Source of the DNA: Carnegiea gigantea
Lineage: Eukaryota > Streptophyta > Magnoliopsida > Caryophyllales > Cactaceae
Assembly: GCA_029747015.1 (NCBI GenBank)
Contig: JAKOGI010001273.1
Location: 1-64,000 of the forward strand
Reading direction: 5' to 3'
DNA: 64,000 bases
Part shown: positions 34,419 to 46,951 of the stretch, piece by piece
Position numbering within the stretch: position 1 is the stretch's first letter
How the letters are laid out: each line of letters begins with the position of its first letter
Position numbers and translations under genes: made by a program
The notes under the pieces: model-generated
The model's input: the letters and a program-made list of their open reading frames with translations, nothing else
Database searches by the model: none
What the model was told of the DNA's origin: nothing

Positions 34419-34712
34419 TGTTAGGGATAAAAGAATGAAGTAAGTCAAGGCAAGGCAACAACTATAATGTGGTGTAGCTTCTTAAATAGGTAGTTCATCA
34501 GAATTTGTTACTCATTGTAATAGTTTTCTTTCAAAGTTATATTTTTCTATTAGTTCAAACTAGCTGTCTTTGGTGGGAAGCTTTCGATCTATATGCTATG
34601 AGTTATATATACTTTAGCTTCTACCTTGTACATTGACTCAACTGGCACCATTTTGTGTGTTCTGCCTGTATTATCAAATTCTCTTCAATATGTTTTCTCA
34701 AGTCTTCTGCCA
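34419..34712 (+). repeat. Probable 3' LTR of the second copia fragment
   Basis: It begins TGTTAGGG directly after the end of the copia RNase H reading, where a copia LTR should start. The right end is uncertain (34700 or 34712, both end in CA). No partner LTR is in the window. Confidence 0.55.
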
Positions 34713-35065
34713 CTTATATCTAGATCTCCTGAAACCCCATGCAAGTGGGATCCACATAAGGAGCTGTTATTGTTTGTTGCTTATATTATCAAATTATCTT
34801 AGAAAGAGTTAATGATGGATCTATACTCTCATTTTTTACATTCTTATACTTTCTTTGCATTTCAAAGTTGATGCATCATTGTAAAATTCAGTTTGTATAT
34901 AAACAGGTAATGGACCCAGCCTGTGCACACTTCATTTTTCTCTCTTTTTTTTTTTTTGTTGTTTCGCTAATGTTGTGATCAGTCAGACTCCTAACATATG
35001 CATAATGTAAGATTAATATTTTGTCCTCCTTAACCCCCAAAAAAAAAAAGAAAAGCAAGTACTAT
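34713..35065. other. Intergenic, nothing recognised
   Basis: No gene or element is recognised. Low-complexity T- and A-runs occur at 34945-34955 and 35039-35050. Confidence 0.6.
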
Positions 35066-35078
35066 TGGATTATACAAA

Positions 35079-36566
35079 CAATAACAACAACACCACCTCC
35101 CAGTGTGGGTCCCGCTTACGTGGGGTCTAGAGAGATCCAGATGTAGGTAGCCTTACCTCTATTGACATCTCTGCCCGTAGAGAGGCTGAATCCAAAAGAC
35201 TCACAAAAACAAGAGTTTGTGAAAATATTTTATCAAAGAAGGGTTTTCTGAAAACATTGAAAGGAAAAAACTAAGAATACTCAACAGGGAGTGAACTAGG
35301 GAATACTAATAAGTCAGATGATCGTGACTGTGTAAGTAAACATACATCCTATGTACAACAAAGCAGAGCAAAGTACCATACCTTAACAAACAGCAGTAGG
35401 CAAACAATGTCTCTTCCCAGATGTGTGCAGTACCTGCATACAAACACGATATACGAAACCTACCCTACTACACAAAATAAAATAAAATAAAATGCAATCA
35501 GGTGGTCAACTCTCTGTGATATAAGGTTCTAATCCTATCCCGTCATAATCTCCTATCCTGAGCCAAATCCTCCGTCAATCCTACAACTTTCAGATCCTCT
35601 CTCATCACCTCGTCCAAGCTCTTCTTTAGTCTTCACCTCTCTCTTTTACCTGCGGGGATGTTAATCCTCTTGCATCTCCTCACTGGAGCGTTCACACTCC
35701 TTCTTTTCACATGGCCAAACCATCTGAGTCTAGTTTCTCTCATCTTATCTCTTATGGGAGCCACTTTAACTAAATCTCTGATTACCCCATTTCTAATCCT
35801 ATCGATTCTCGTATAACCACACATCCACCTAAGCATCCTCATCTCCGCTACCATCAATCTTTGGACTTATGTCTTTTTTATAGGCCAACACTCAGATCCA
35901 TACAGCACCGCTGGTCTAACTAGCATGTGATAAACTCTACCTTTTAAACCTACTAGCATCCTTTTATCACACAGCACACCTAAAGCATACTTCTATTTTT
36001 GCCAACCCACTTTTATACGCTGGTTAATATCCTCGTTAATATTCCCATTCTGTTGGATGATCGAGCCTAGGTATTTAAACTTCTCGACCTTTGGTATCAC
36101 CATCCCATCAATGGTGACTTCTCCTCCCATATCTTCCCTTCTATTGAAACAAGAATGTAGGTATTCAATTTTGGATCTACTTATTCTAAAACCTCTAGAT
36201 TCCAGTGTAAGTCTCCATCGCTCCAACTTGTCATTAACTCCCTGTCTGGACTCATCCTTAAGAACAATGTCATCTGCAAATAACATACACCATGGTAGCT
36301 CATCCTGAATCCCTTTTGCAAGTTTATCCATAAATAGAGTAAAAAGAAAAGGGCTTAGAGCGGAACCCTGGTCTAGTCTCATACCAACAAGGAAGTCATA
36401 GGTAGTTCCTCCGGGCGTCCTAACACTCATCCTACCTTCCTCGTACATATCCTTAATAAGTCGAATATACACAGGGGACACTCCTTTCTTTTCTAAGCAA
36501 CTCCATAGCACTTCACGCAGAACTCTATCATATGCTTTCTCCAAGTCGATGAACACCATCATATGA
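35079..36566 (-). mobile_element. 5'-truncated LINE (RTE-type non-LTR retrotransposon)
   Basis: A perfect 13-bp target duplication tggattatacaaa flanks it (35066-35078 and 36567-36579). The minus strand holds the RT C-terminal half and tail; the 3' end is a short UTR ending in a (GTT)n-like tract at 35079-35095. Only the last about 1.5 kb was inserted, as usual for target-primed reverse transcription that aborts early. Confidence 0.92.
35560..36562 (-). pseudogene. LINE reverse transcriptase, C-terminal part
   Basis: The first 189 residues (36562-35993) read [37 protein letters not shown], the catalytic FADDIV and [16 protein letters not shown], then [13 protein letters not shown]. After a stop and frameshift the tail continues with KGRVYHMLVRPAVLYGSECW, EMRMLRWMCGYTRIDRIRN, RLRWFGHVKRRS and, to about 35510, LAQDRRLWRDRI. 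This is RT plus the C-terminal region of RTE-like plant LINEs. The finger domain and endonuclease are missing. Confidence 0.92.
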
Positions 36567-36579
36567 TGGATTATACAAA

Positions 36580-37171
36580 GTCACTAACAAATTAACCTTT
36601 AGAATTGCCTAATTGGAGACCTATCTTTTTGAGTATTGTATTATACAATTAGTTTCATATTCATTCTTACATATCATCATTATATTTCACTATTAGTATG
36701 TATATTTTTATATTTTTTATAAGGAGATAAAAAATAAATATCAAAATGCTCATTTGTATTGTTTATAAATGCTCATCAGTAAATTAACTAAATGATCATT
36801 AATTATAAAATATAGAAACAACAATATAACATATTGTGGGTTATAATTATAAATACTGTACATAAACAAGGTAAAGAAGATATATCAAAACACCAAGATG
36901 TTCATTTGTATACCATTTAAATAATCAGTGCCAGATGCTCATTTGTACAACATATAAATGCTCATTAGTAAGCTAACTGTAACGCACGACCTACATGTTG
37001 TACAAAACCCGGTCCAAGATATAATTTATCTTATCAAAGCTAGGAAGTTAAAAAAGTCTAAAGAAGAGTATTGCATTAACAAAATGATGAGATTTGAATT
37101 AAGCTCGACTTAGGCTTTAATCCCCACTTCTAAAGCAAGACAAGTTTATGGTATTTATAGTTGCAAAATTA
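36580..37171. other. AT-rich intergenic sequence with a short dispersed duplicate
   Basis: No genes are seen. A gatgctcatttgtacaacatat-like unit followed by aaatgctcatYagtaaRYtaact occurs twice (about 36745-36790 and 36930-36980). Confidence 0.6.
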
Positions 37172-37380
37172 AGTCATGTTCTTTTTAACTTATCATAAAT
37201 ACTTATTATCAGCATTCAGTACTCTGATTGGTGCTGATGAGCACTCATCAGCGCTTAGTCATATTTCCTACTCAAAATTCCAGCCCCTATTAGCACTTTT
37301 TAGCATTGATCAACTGTCATTAGCAATGATCAGTATTTGTAACAATAAGTTACTTATGACAAGTTGAAAAGAACAAACCC
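37172..37380. mobile_element. Tourist-like MITE 1 (PIF/Harbinger type)
   Basis: Inverted ends are agtcatgttctttttaactt and the complement of aagttgaaaagaacaaaccc. The flanking triplets are TTA (37169-37171) and TGA (37381-37383), consistent with the TWA duplication of PIF/Harbinger with one change. At 209 bp there is no coding capacity. Shares its TIR with the elements at 40604 and 60355. Confidence 0.8.
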
Positions 37381-37383
37381 TGA

Positions 37384-38744
37384 ATTAGACTACATAAAAT
37401 TCGAGCAAAATTTGAAATGCCAAAAATTATGAATAAAAAATAGGATTGAATATAGTTGGCGTATCCATTACAACCTAAATGAACCACGTTAGACCACATA
37501 TTTGAACAAGTTGATTTTAGATTCTCTAATTCACAAGGAAGTTTTAATGTTTTCCATAAATGATAATAAAATTTATACTAGATAGGTTAGATAATATTGC
37601 TTGCGAAAGACTAGATGTTCATTCAAGTTTGGAATAATGCCCGCCTGCATGGTTGATTCTTAATGTCGTAACTCATAGTAGATTGGGAGCCTGTACATCA
37701 TGCGTTTTTTTTTTTTTTTTAACATGGCAAGTATCCATAGGTCCCCTATCTTAGACAAAACCTAGTGGATCAACAGGGCCGAAAGGAGGGGAATAAGGCA
37801 AACCAAAAGCAAACACTTATCATCCTACTCTCCAGTTCTCAAGCATTCCCAGCCAGTTTTTGGAACTCTGGCCTGCCACGTCAACAAAAGTTCCACAAGT
37901 TTGGAACTTGCATTTTATCACTTTTCCAACCTATAGAACTCAATTTTAATCATCCAATAAAAATATTTGTCATGGACCCACCTCATAACACACAACTTAT
38001 TTTTTAAATTATTTAAAAACTATATACTTCCTCCAAAAAAACGAAAAAACAAAAAAATATTAAAAAAATGAAAAACTTACCTCGCGGGGGAGAATGCTGG
38101 GCCGGTCTCCCATGCATTTCTCTCCCCCATTTCGTTGGCTGGCAGAGGCAGTGTGCCACGCGTGTCACACGCGGGCCCCACTCTCTGGCCCCGGGAGTCT
38201 TCGGCTGCGAGTGGCCTAAGAAATGGCATTCCCATGGTGTCCATATGGCATCCTGGCCGAAGTGAATAAAATTCGGGGTAATGCCGGATTGGTGTGGTGT
38301 GTGTCTGTGGTACTTGAGAGTAGAGTAGATATTTAAGTTGTGTGACTTATCATAGTTCATGACATTGTGAGATATTGAAATTAATTTTTAGTCCTTTTTT
38401 TAAAATTAAATTATGTGATAAAATAAAATAATTTTAAATTCTTTTCCTCTTATTTTGGGTTCCTGCCACATATACGGGTGGGTAATGGGCAGGATTCCAT
38501 CAGGTTAAATGGGTCAGCCGGTTTAAAATAGGGTTAATAAAGGGCAGACCAATAGTGGGTCACCCCATTAAAGCATATTAACAGGTCAGATGGGGTTGGC
38601 CCACTAAACGGTACTTTTTCTACTTATCATGCTTTATACATGACAACAACAATATAAAACAATGACAGTGATAACGAGGACGACAAGAACAATAATAGCA
38701 AAATCGAAAAACCTCGAGCCCCTCCCTCTCTTTCTAATAACACA
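37384..38744. other. Intergenic with a GC-rich patch
   Basis: No gene is recognised. 38080-38280 is strongly GC-rich (cgcgggcccc, ggccccggga) in an otherwise AT-rich region. The frames on either strand across it (38013-38360 minus, 38068-38265 plus) have no familiar motif. 38460-38615 carries GGGTYA-rich sequence resembling a decayed transposon. Confidence 0.5.
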
Positions 38745-39077
38745 CTGTTTGGATTAAGATAGAGAGAGGGACGGGATGGAAAGGGGGGAGAATGGAAAGG
38801 GAGGAGAAGAGAAGGAAAGCAAATGAGTTATCCTCCCCTTGTTTGGATACGTTATAAGAGGGTTGGGAATGGGAGGAGAACTATTGAAATTCTTCACTTT
38901 CCCTTCCTCTCTCCTCATTTTGAGACTGAATAAAAATGAAGGGAATAGGGAGATGAGGGTCAAATGTTCCCCTTCGTTCCCCTCCCCTTCCACTTATTTG
39001 GTATTTCTATACAAGGGGATTGAGAGTTGATAATTGTCATTTCCCTCTCCTCCCCTTCTCCCCCTCAATCCAAATAG
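38745..39077. mobile_element. MITE-like inverted repeat element, purine/pyrimidine-rich
   Basis: Ends are ctgtttggatt and the complement of aatccaaatag, followed inward by gaga/ggga-rich sequence on the left and its pyrimidine counterpart on the right. The gtttggat motif recurs internally at 38840. No clear target duplication was found. Confidence 0.6.
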
Positions 39078-39239
39078 ACTAACTATTCCCTCACCACCAT
39101 TACTAGCAACATAGAAATGACCAGAAAAAAGTTAAAGTAAAAATTTCTTAATTTGCACTCACTACTCCCTGTGCTTTGATTGGCTTCTGGAATTTGGAAC
39201 TAGAAGTGGGGTCCTTTTTCTTTTCTTTATACCATGATG

Positions 39240-39518
39240 TGGAATGAAAAGGGTTTTCAAAATTGTTCGACACTCATATTCTCTTGAATCAATGATGTAG
39301 ATAAATTATTGACCCAAAAAAAACAAAACTATATGGAATGAATAGGGTTTTTCAAAATTGTTCGACACTCATATTCTCTTGAATCAATGATGTAGATAAA
39401 TTATTGACAAAAAAAAAAACAAAATTATATGGAATGAATAGGGTTTTTCAAAATTGTTTGAAACTCATATTATCGTCAATAAATGATGTAGATAAATGGT
39501 TCACCAAAAAAAAATGAT
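39240..39518. repeat. Three tandem copies of a 95-bp unit with A-runs
   Basis: Copies begin at 39240, 39334 and 39430 with tggaatgaa(a/t)agggttttt, and each contains atgatgtagataaat followed by a run of A. The first two copies are nearly identical; the third is more diverged. Confidence 0.93.
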
Positions 39519-40603
39519 GTAGAAAATCGAAAAGAGAAAAAAAAAAGTGAGAGATAATTAAGGGGGAGCTTGAACTCAAAGTACTTATGCCTTATTTAAG
39601 TCTTATGAAAATTAAAGGATCAAATGTTTGCTTTCGTTTTAATCAATCCATCTATATTCCATAAGGAAAAACAAGAACTAGCCATCTTTAGAGTTAACTT
39701 TGGATAATTGCTAGTGCGATTGGAAGATTTGGAGAGTGATTTGCTTATCGAGAACAATTTGGATCCTTTAATATGGGCATGTTCTTTTAGATTTATGGGA
39801 AGTATTATTTATTGATGTTTACTATTGAAACATGCTAAAACATATTTAAATATGCTTAAATGTGTTGAATGGTTGAAGAAAATTCAACTAAATATTTTCA
39901 AAAAGTAGTTAACAGTATGGAAAGCTGTTGAATTGTATTGAAAGTTGTTGACTAGTGATGACAAGTACTTATAACAAGCTTGTTTGGACCTTTGGGTTGA
40001 GGAATTGGTCAACAATTGAATCTCATGTGATTCTAATATGGCAATATTCTATTCAAGTGTAATAGATCATGTCAAATAAGTACATACTTTAGAAGTCATA
40101 CTGTAACCCTTAGAAAAAAGATGCATTGATGTTGAATAACGCAATTGATTGCAAGAATGACGTTGTAAGTTTAAAACAGGATGATAGAATAGTTATTATT
40201 AATTTTCTAGCCATAGAATTTATTTCAATATTTTAGATTTATTTTTTATTAGGAGATACTCATAGCAGACGTTGTATAAGCTTTTATTAATGAATCTTTC
40301 ATTTTTCCTATTAAAAAAAGTAACTAGGTTTATGTTCGAATTCTGTTTATTTCAAGTTTAAATTAGACTCAATGGAAAACTTAAACACCAAAGTCTTTGG
40401 ATGGAGGATCGCACTAATTGACATGTGACCTAGTTCCAAATCAAATATTCAGTTATTTTATTTATATTTTTTTTGGGTTTTAGTTCCATTCAAGACACAA
40501 ACAACTATTTTAAAGATTACTTATTTATTGGAAATTTATGGGAAAAAATAGAAGAAAAAGCATAAGACTTATGCCTAAAATTGTGTGGGACTGCTCTTAT
40601 TTA
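39519..40603. other. AT-rich intergenic sequence
   Basis: I see no gene, RNA gene or complete mobile element here. Confidence 0.6.
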
Positions 40604-40949
40604 GGGCATGTTCGTTTTGTAGGGAAGGAGTAGATATGGAATAAGAAGGAATGAAATTGAGTAAGAAGGAATAGAATTGAGTGGGAAGGAATAATATTTT
40701 TTCTTGCAGGAGTGAGAAGGAATGAGAAGGAATGAATGGAGTGAAGAAATGATGGAATTATTCATATCAAGATGTCGAAAGAAGGGGGAGGGAATGAGGA
40801 GTAGGAAAGGAGTGTGAATGAATGGAATGGCATGGGAATGAGTGATATTTTTCTTTAAGGAGTAGTAGTGAATGGAATAGAGTGGGAAGGAGTGAAAAAA
40901 GATAGAATGGGAGTGGGAGGCAAATTTTACTCATGAAAAGAACATGCCC
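40604..40949. mobile_element. Tourist-like MITE 2 (PIF/Harbinger type)
   Basis: Ends are GGGCATGTTC and its perfect complement GAACATGCCC, flanked by TTA (40601-40603 and 40950-40952). The interior is made of reiterated gaaggaatgRaattgagt-like units. No coding capacity. This is the cleanest of three relatives in the window. Confidence 0.9.
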
Positions 40950-41229
40950 TTATGAGGCTCAACACTTATGCCTAGAAGTTTTATTTTATTGGGTTGTTAC
41001 CTAAAAAATGAAAGTAAAAAAAAAGTTCAATACTTTTGTTTTTCAAGAGAGAGAAATAATTTATTAATTGACTAGTCAGATGGCATCTACAAGACATACT
41101 AATTGCAAACAAATGCAAATTTTAATGAAAATAAAGCCTATATCATACACCCAAGAGTATGTACTCTCGGAAGCCACGTAAGTAAAATATATATTAATAA
41201 CTGTTCATATGACAAATACATTGAAAAAA

Positions 41230-41308
<79 letters not shown>
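41230..41308. repeat. (TA)n microsatellite
   Basis: A pure ta run of about 78 bp. Translations of it as Tyr-Ile repeats in all frames are artefacts. Confidence 0.97.
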
Positions 41309-41311
<3 letters not shown>

Positions 41312-41766
41312 ATGAGAGTACATGCTCCTGGTGTTATGTAATAATTTGCCCAAAAATACAACGTACACCTTCAAAAAAAGCTTACTTTTAAATGCACTGA
41401 TTGCTTGTGTTTTCATAACTGTTGTTTCATAATAAAACATGAAAGAGAGTCACAAATCTATTATAATATCTTCTTGAAAATAGATATATTGATCTAGTGT
41501 AATTTTCTCATGTGAGATAATCTTCAGACAAAGAATTATGTATTTGAAGTGCCAAATTCTATTAAGGTGATGTTTTGCAATAGAAGAGAATTTCATCCCT
41601 TCAAAGTCAAGTGAAACAAGTACATGAAGATAAATTGAAATAACCATAAAATTAAATTCCCATAATCTGAAAGAGTAAAAAACTCTTGTAATACAGAGAA
41701 TTACAACTAAAAAGATAAAAAATACTATTAAATAAGAAAGATGACACAAGATAGGAGGCTTAGCAC

Positions 41767-42815
41767 TAGACATGTCAGCTCGGGCAAACGGGTTGAATAC
41801 AAGTCGGGTGTATATGGGTTTCGAGTCGACCCAGTGGGTTTAGAGCGCATTTTTTGTGTGTTACTTCTTTTTTGTTAAAATTAAAGAGTGGGCATATTTA
41901 AAACTTAAAATTCTTGGCAGTTAAATAAAAAGTATTGTAATTGTAATTTTTAAAAAGAATATTAAAGATTTTCAAACTTTTCATTAGGATGCATGTACGT
42001 CATGTATGAGCGGCCACAAAGTTGAGTATTTTGAGTCGGTAAGGAATCAAGTCATTTATGAGTTAGCTCGTCTAAAGTATGTTAACGGGTTGGAACAATT
42101 CGACCCGATAGTAACAAAGCTAATTATCGGATATTTTTGTTACTAACTTTCCGTTATCAAACCAAGTACAATTCATTAGTAAATTGATCCTAACCCGAAC
42201 AAGAGTCGACCCATTATTCAATACTAGCATCATAGTACGAGATCAATTAGAATAAAAACCAAATGAAAGGACAATTGGAGATGAGGAAGCCATTACAATT
42301 ATATTTTAACTATAAAATCAAAATTTTAGATTATTGCACATTTCACTGAAGATAAAACTACGTGACTTGCACGTTTTTAATATTTGTCTTATTCTAGGTT
42401 GATTTTTTTAAGAATAGATAGTTGTTTTACGCCATTTCATACCCATTTTTTAAGGTTTCTAGTTTATAAGTTGTATATGACATTATTGTATGGTTGGGAA
42501 AGAAAGGATACTATTGCTTAATTTATAAAGGAATGGCATAATTACATAACGTCTTTCTAAACAAACCGATATAATGAATAACTATTATTGTTAATAATGT
42601 TAAATTTTGTTAAGAAGGTTATATTAAAGAAAAATAAAAAAATAAAGACATAATATTCGGGTCAAACGGGCGGGTTCGAGTTTGACCCGCTAATTTACAG
42701 GTTCTTCGGGTTTGGTTATTTTCAGGTTTGGGCCGAAAAAATTGTGTTCAAAACCAAAAATTTCCAGGCAAGTTCAGGTTAAATTTTTGGATCAAGTCAG
42801 TTTTTGCTAGGTCTA
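41767..42815. mobile_element. Non-autonomous hAT-like element rich in GGGT motifs
   Basis: Ends are TAGACATGTCA and the complement of tgctaggtcta. The flanks cttagcac (41759-41766) and cttagggc (42816-42823) agree at 6 of 8 positions, consistent with an old hAT 8-bp duplication. Subterminal regions are full of cgggtt/gacccg. The interior is AT-rich with no transposase. Confidence 0.72.
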
Positions 42816-43469
42816 CTTAGGGCCCTACTCTCAACAATTCCAAATCGACGAGAACATGTTGGTGTAAAAATTCGGTTTGATCGATATGTATCTCAGTTTG
42901 TCACAGACGAACTCAGTGTCAAATTAACCGAGACTTCTAGGCAGGTGTAAGTACGCTTTTTCTAAAGATTCTATTCGCCCCCCATGTGCAACAGGGCTAC
43001 CTAAATAGGCCTTTGGGATTCAAGAAGCCTCCCCTATCTGCGTGCCGCACTCACGATGATAGAACCCTAAATATCCAAGACATAACAGAAACTCTAGGGA
43101 TTATGATGATAGTATAACTCTCTTGATCACGTCCAAAAAAGACATTCCATTCATATGACATCATGTCAATATAATGCCTCTTCATGACAGGATAATATCC
43201 TTTCAATAATATCACTTTGAAAGGGACATATCGCTTCATAAATGCATCATTTCATTTAAAGGTATAAGTTAGTTAACCATCCAAACTAACTTGTACTTCT
43301 TTATAAATAATTAATTAAATTAATTATTTACTAAAAGGTGCATTATAATAATTAATTATCAAGATAATTAATTATTATTTAGGCATAATCAAAAAATATA
43401 TTTCCATAACCATTTTTATGGAAATAACTATTTTATTAAATTTTCATTTTTGTGAAAATTACTCCAACA
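42796..43469 (-). repeat. LTR of the non-coding element, left copy
   Basis: Colinear with 46292-46951; the right end is ctccaaca, followed by the purine tract on the opposite strand. It includes ttataataattaattatcaagataattaat-type AT palindromes at about 43345-43380. Confidence 0.85.
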
Positions 43470-46291
43470 ATCCCCCACCATTTCTATAACAAATGGTTTT
43501 TCGAATTTATGGAGGTTTCACGCATAAATAGAGGTGTCTAGCGATTGAATCCCCATTTTAGTAATCTGTTTGCCAAATAATCAGGATAACATGGTAGGCT
43601 ATGCTTTGAACCAGCTATCCTCTCTGAGCACTTGCATCTAAGCCACACACAAAGCTTCTGTCCTAGATCACTTAGTAATTTGACACTATTAATGGTCATG
43701 TATCCCGTATCCATTTCGTAAATACTCTAGAGCCAAGCCCAAACTCGACAGAAGCGCCCAAACTTCACACTTACTAGGTAAAACTCATCAATACCCCCAT
43801 AAGTATTAATGGAATCATTTGAATACAAGAAATAAGTCACTCCATTGATTAAGTATAAACAACCTAATCAAATTCTTTTCTATACCGACTCAAATGTTCT
43901 ACATTGAGGTTTATTAAGAGCAACAACTCATCCTCCATTTAAAAATATGGGTCATTTAGCACTCCGCTTGGATTGTAATTGTAATGATGAGTGCTAACAA
44001 ATCACAAAGATGGTGTACTTTAACTCATTGAACCTAAGACTCGATGTTTCCACGAGTATTAAGTTGAGGTTCCATCATGAGTTACTTAGCCTGGGCTTTA
44101 CACGATCCATTCCAAAGTCATTAGATGCATTCGATGACTTTGATAACAATAATTTTGCAAACATCTCAAGACTTGAAATTATTATATTAAACACATGTGT
44201 ATATTTATTTATCCATCCGGATCCATTGTCTTTATAAGTCTCAATAATGTGCGCACATGGCTCATGAAGTCAACTGAAATGATAAGTTTTTAAGCTTTGA
44301 TATTTCAACCTCCCTAGCAAGGTTTAATACATGAAGATAATTTCATATTTGCATCTAAGTTCAACTTGAAATTATAATATTATTTTCAATTAACGGATTT
44401 AAAAACATATCACATCACCATATGAGTATAAATTACCCCCATCATTTACTCCAAGCTAGAGTAAATAATTGTAGGATCATCATATATATGTTCATGGATT
44501 AATGTAAATATGTACTCATTTACATTCCATCCGTATGCATCTAATTCTTTTGACCATACTAAGAATCTTATGGTCGTAAACAAGTCCATAAGTTCAATTT
44601 ATATCCATGGACTTAAAATTAATCATACTAAAATATTACACAAGTTCTCGTGGACTTCTAATATTTTAGTATATATATAAAATCTCATGAAAATAAATAA
44701 AATATTATATTTATTTCCATCAAGGATAAAACTTTTATCCTATTTAAGTTACATTCACATCCAAGCATTAAATTGTAATAACCTTATGAATCATTAGTAC
44801 CATCTGAACAAATCTAAAATTAGAAGAAATAACATCCCAATATCCATAATAAAAACAGAGGCATTTAAAACCATGCTAAAAAATGCATTAACAAGTCCAA
44901 CAATACATCTATGAACTTATACATATTTTAGCAAATTACAATTACATAAAAATAAATAACTTACATTTCACATTTATTTATGTGAATGATGAATCATTTA
45001 TCCTTACACTCACATTAAATATTGATCCATAAACCACATTTCATGAATCATAAATATCATCTGAAGATTTTGTCCAAATGACATTTAAATATCCAACTAG
45101 ATGTATGGACATCTAGTTTACAAGAAAACATGGAAATATCATACTCCCATCAAGAATAAAAGTATTTATCCTTAAAGCATATTAAGTTAGGGTACATATA
45201 TAATAGTAAATTGTCATACACAATGCAAATCTTTACACAATTACTCTTAAATTCCCACCATATAAACCATATGACAGTAATTATTGTCATGATAGCAAAA
45301 TTATACAGATTGTGAACATGATCAAGCCAACGAATTAGCAATATCAGTGGCATAGAAAATATAATTTTGCTCTTATCATCTATAGTGACCATCTCATGCA
45401 ACACCATAAACATTAGCATAATTTTACTCCGTAAATTACTTCCACCATAATAATATTTAATGATGTTCTAATTTATCATCTCAATCCCTGATCACATGGG
45501 CTTGATTTTCATATTCCATAACAAATATTACATCTTTGCCATCACGATATGCATTATCATGGTAATCATGGTCAATATTTGATCACTTGATAAATCATAG
45601 GATTACCGACACTCCATCATGAATCCAAAATCCAATGGTAAGATGATAATAATCAAGGGTTGATAGATCAAAAAAGAATAAACAATGAGGTTAAATTCTT
45701 TTCAATTGCCTACTTACAACTACATGCTTTTTTGAGAGTATTAAGGTAAGCCAAATTGAAGACAAAAACAGAAGAAAATTGAAAGAAACAAAGTCAAAGA
45801 CACTTATCTTGTAATCAATTTGGCTTCAACTTCTTATATTGGTGCCATTGGATAAATTCATCCATCAAGACAACGTCAAAATAAAGTTGAATGCATTCAT
45901 CATTATTTTGGGATAATTTTCATACTATAGCCATCAAGTCCAAATGAACCACTTATCTTCATGGACTTCATAATTTATTCACTACATAAACACATGGCTA
46001 TAATACATTATTTTGATAGCATATCAAAACTTTCCCATACAATAACCATTATAATATATACAATTATAGATCTCTTTAGATCGCATAATCAAAATTATAT
46101 ATACAATAGTCTCAAGACTATTACCGTACTTTATTGTACAACAAATCAACATAATGTTGATTACATCAAGAGAAAACTAGTATAAAAAGCACATTATAGT
46201 CATTGCATCCCTTTTACAATCATGTCGCTATCTCCATCAAACCCTCAATTGACACATAAATAATCAACTTCTTTGTATCAGATGAACTAGA
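43470..46291. other. Interior of the non-coding LTR element
   Basis: AT-rich sequence without gag or pol motifs in either strand. Open frames are short and unrelated to known families. Phrases such as catggacttcata and tccatgtttt recur, suggesting some internal repetition. Confidence 0.65.
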
Positions 46292-46951
46292 GTCAGTTTT
46301 TGCTAGGTCTACTTAGGACCCTACTCTCAACAATTCCAAATCCACGAGAACATATTGGTGTAAAAATTCAGTTTGATCAATATGTTTCTCAGTTTGTCAC
46401 AGACGAACTCAGTGTTAATTAGTACGCTGTTCCTAGAGACTCTATTTGCCTCCACGTGCAACAAGGCTGCCTGAATAGGTCTTTGGGATACAAAGAAGAT
46501 TCCACTATCTGCGTATTGCACTCATGAAGATAGGACCCTAAATGTCGAAGACATGATAGAAATTCTAAGGATTATGATGATAGTATAACTCTCTTGATTA
46601 CGCCCAAAAAAGGCATTCCAATCATATGCCATTATGTCAATATTTATAGAGATATCATGTCTCTTCATGAAAGGATAATATCCTTTCAATAATATCATTT
46701 CAAAAGGGACATATCGCTTCACAAATGTACCATTTCATTAAAAGGTATAAGTTAGTTAACCATTCAAACTAACTTGTACCATTTCATAAATAATTAATTA
46801 AATCAATTATTTACTAAAAGGTGCATTATAATAATTAATTATCAAGATAATTAATTATTATTCAGGCATAATCAAAAATATATTTTCATAATTATTTTTA
46901 TGGAAATAATTATTTTATTAAATTTCCATTTTTATGGAAATTGCTTCAACA
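46292..46951 (-). repeat. LTR of the non-coding element, right copy
   Basis: Matches the left copy apart from substitutions and small indels, including a deletion of about 25 bp near 46415 and a short insertion near 46645. Confidence 0.85.

Larger units (their letters stand above)
42796..46951 (-). mobile_element. Non-coding LTR-flanked element (LARD-like)
   Basis: Direct repeats at 42796-43469 and 46292-46951 enclose about 2.8 kb without any recognisable retroelement protein. On the minus strand the LTR begins TGTTGGAGTAATTTTC just after the purine tract ATGGTGGGGGAT (43470-43483), which fixes orientation. No primer site or matching target duplication was found. Both LTRs begin with the last 20 bp of the hAT-like element at 41767-42815. 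Confidence 0.75.

Noticed and set aside
33181..34712. Possibility that the second copia fragment is the tail of element A
   Set aside because: Element A already has its own RNase H, tail and 3' LTR ending at 33018; the fragment starts again inside RT and belongs to another copia lineage.
36057..36308. Plus-strand 83-residue frame in the LINE
   Set aside because: It is the complement of the LINE reverse transcriptase frame.
41103..41440. Three overlapping open frames rich in Tyr-Ile repeats
   Set aside because: They are translations of the (TA)n microsatellite at 41230-41308 and have no other content.
42796..46951. Reading ttgtatcagatg at 46274-46285 as a plus-strand copia primer site
   Set aside because: It precedes rather than follows an LTR in plus orientation, and the purine tract at 43470-43483 supports minus orientation.
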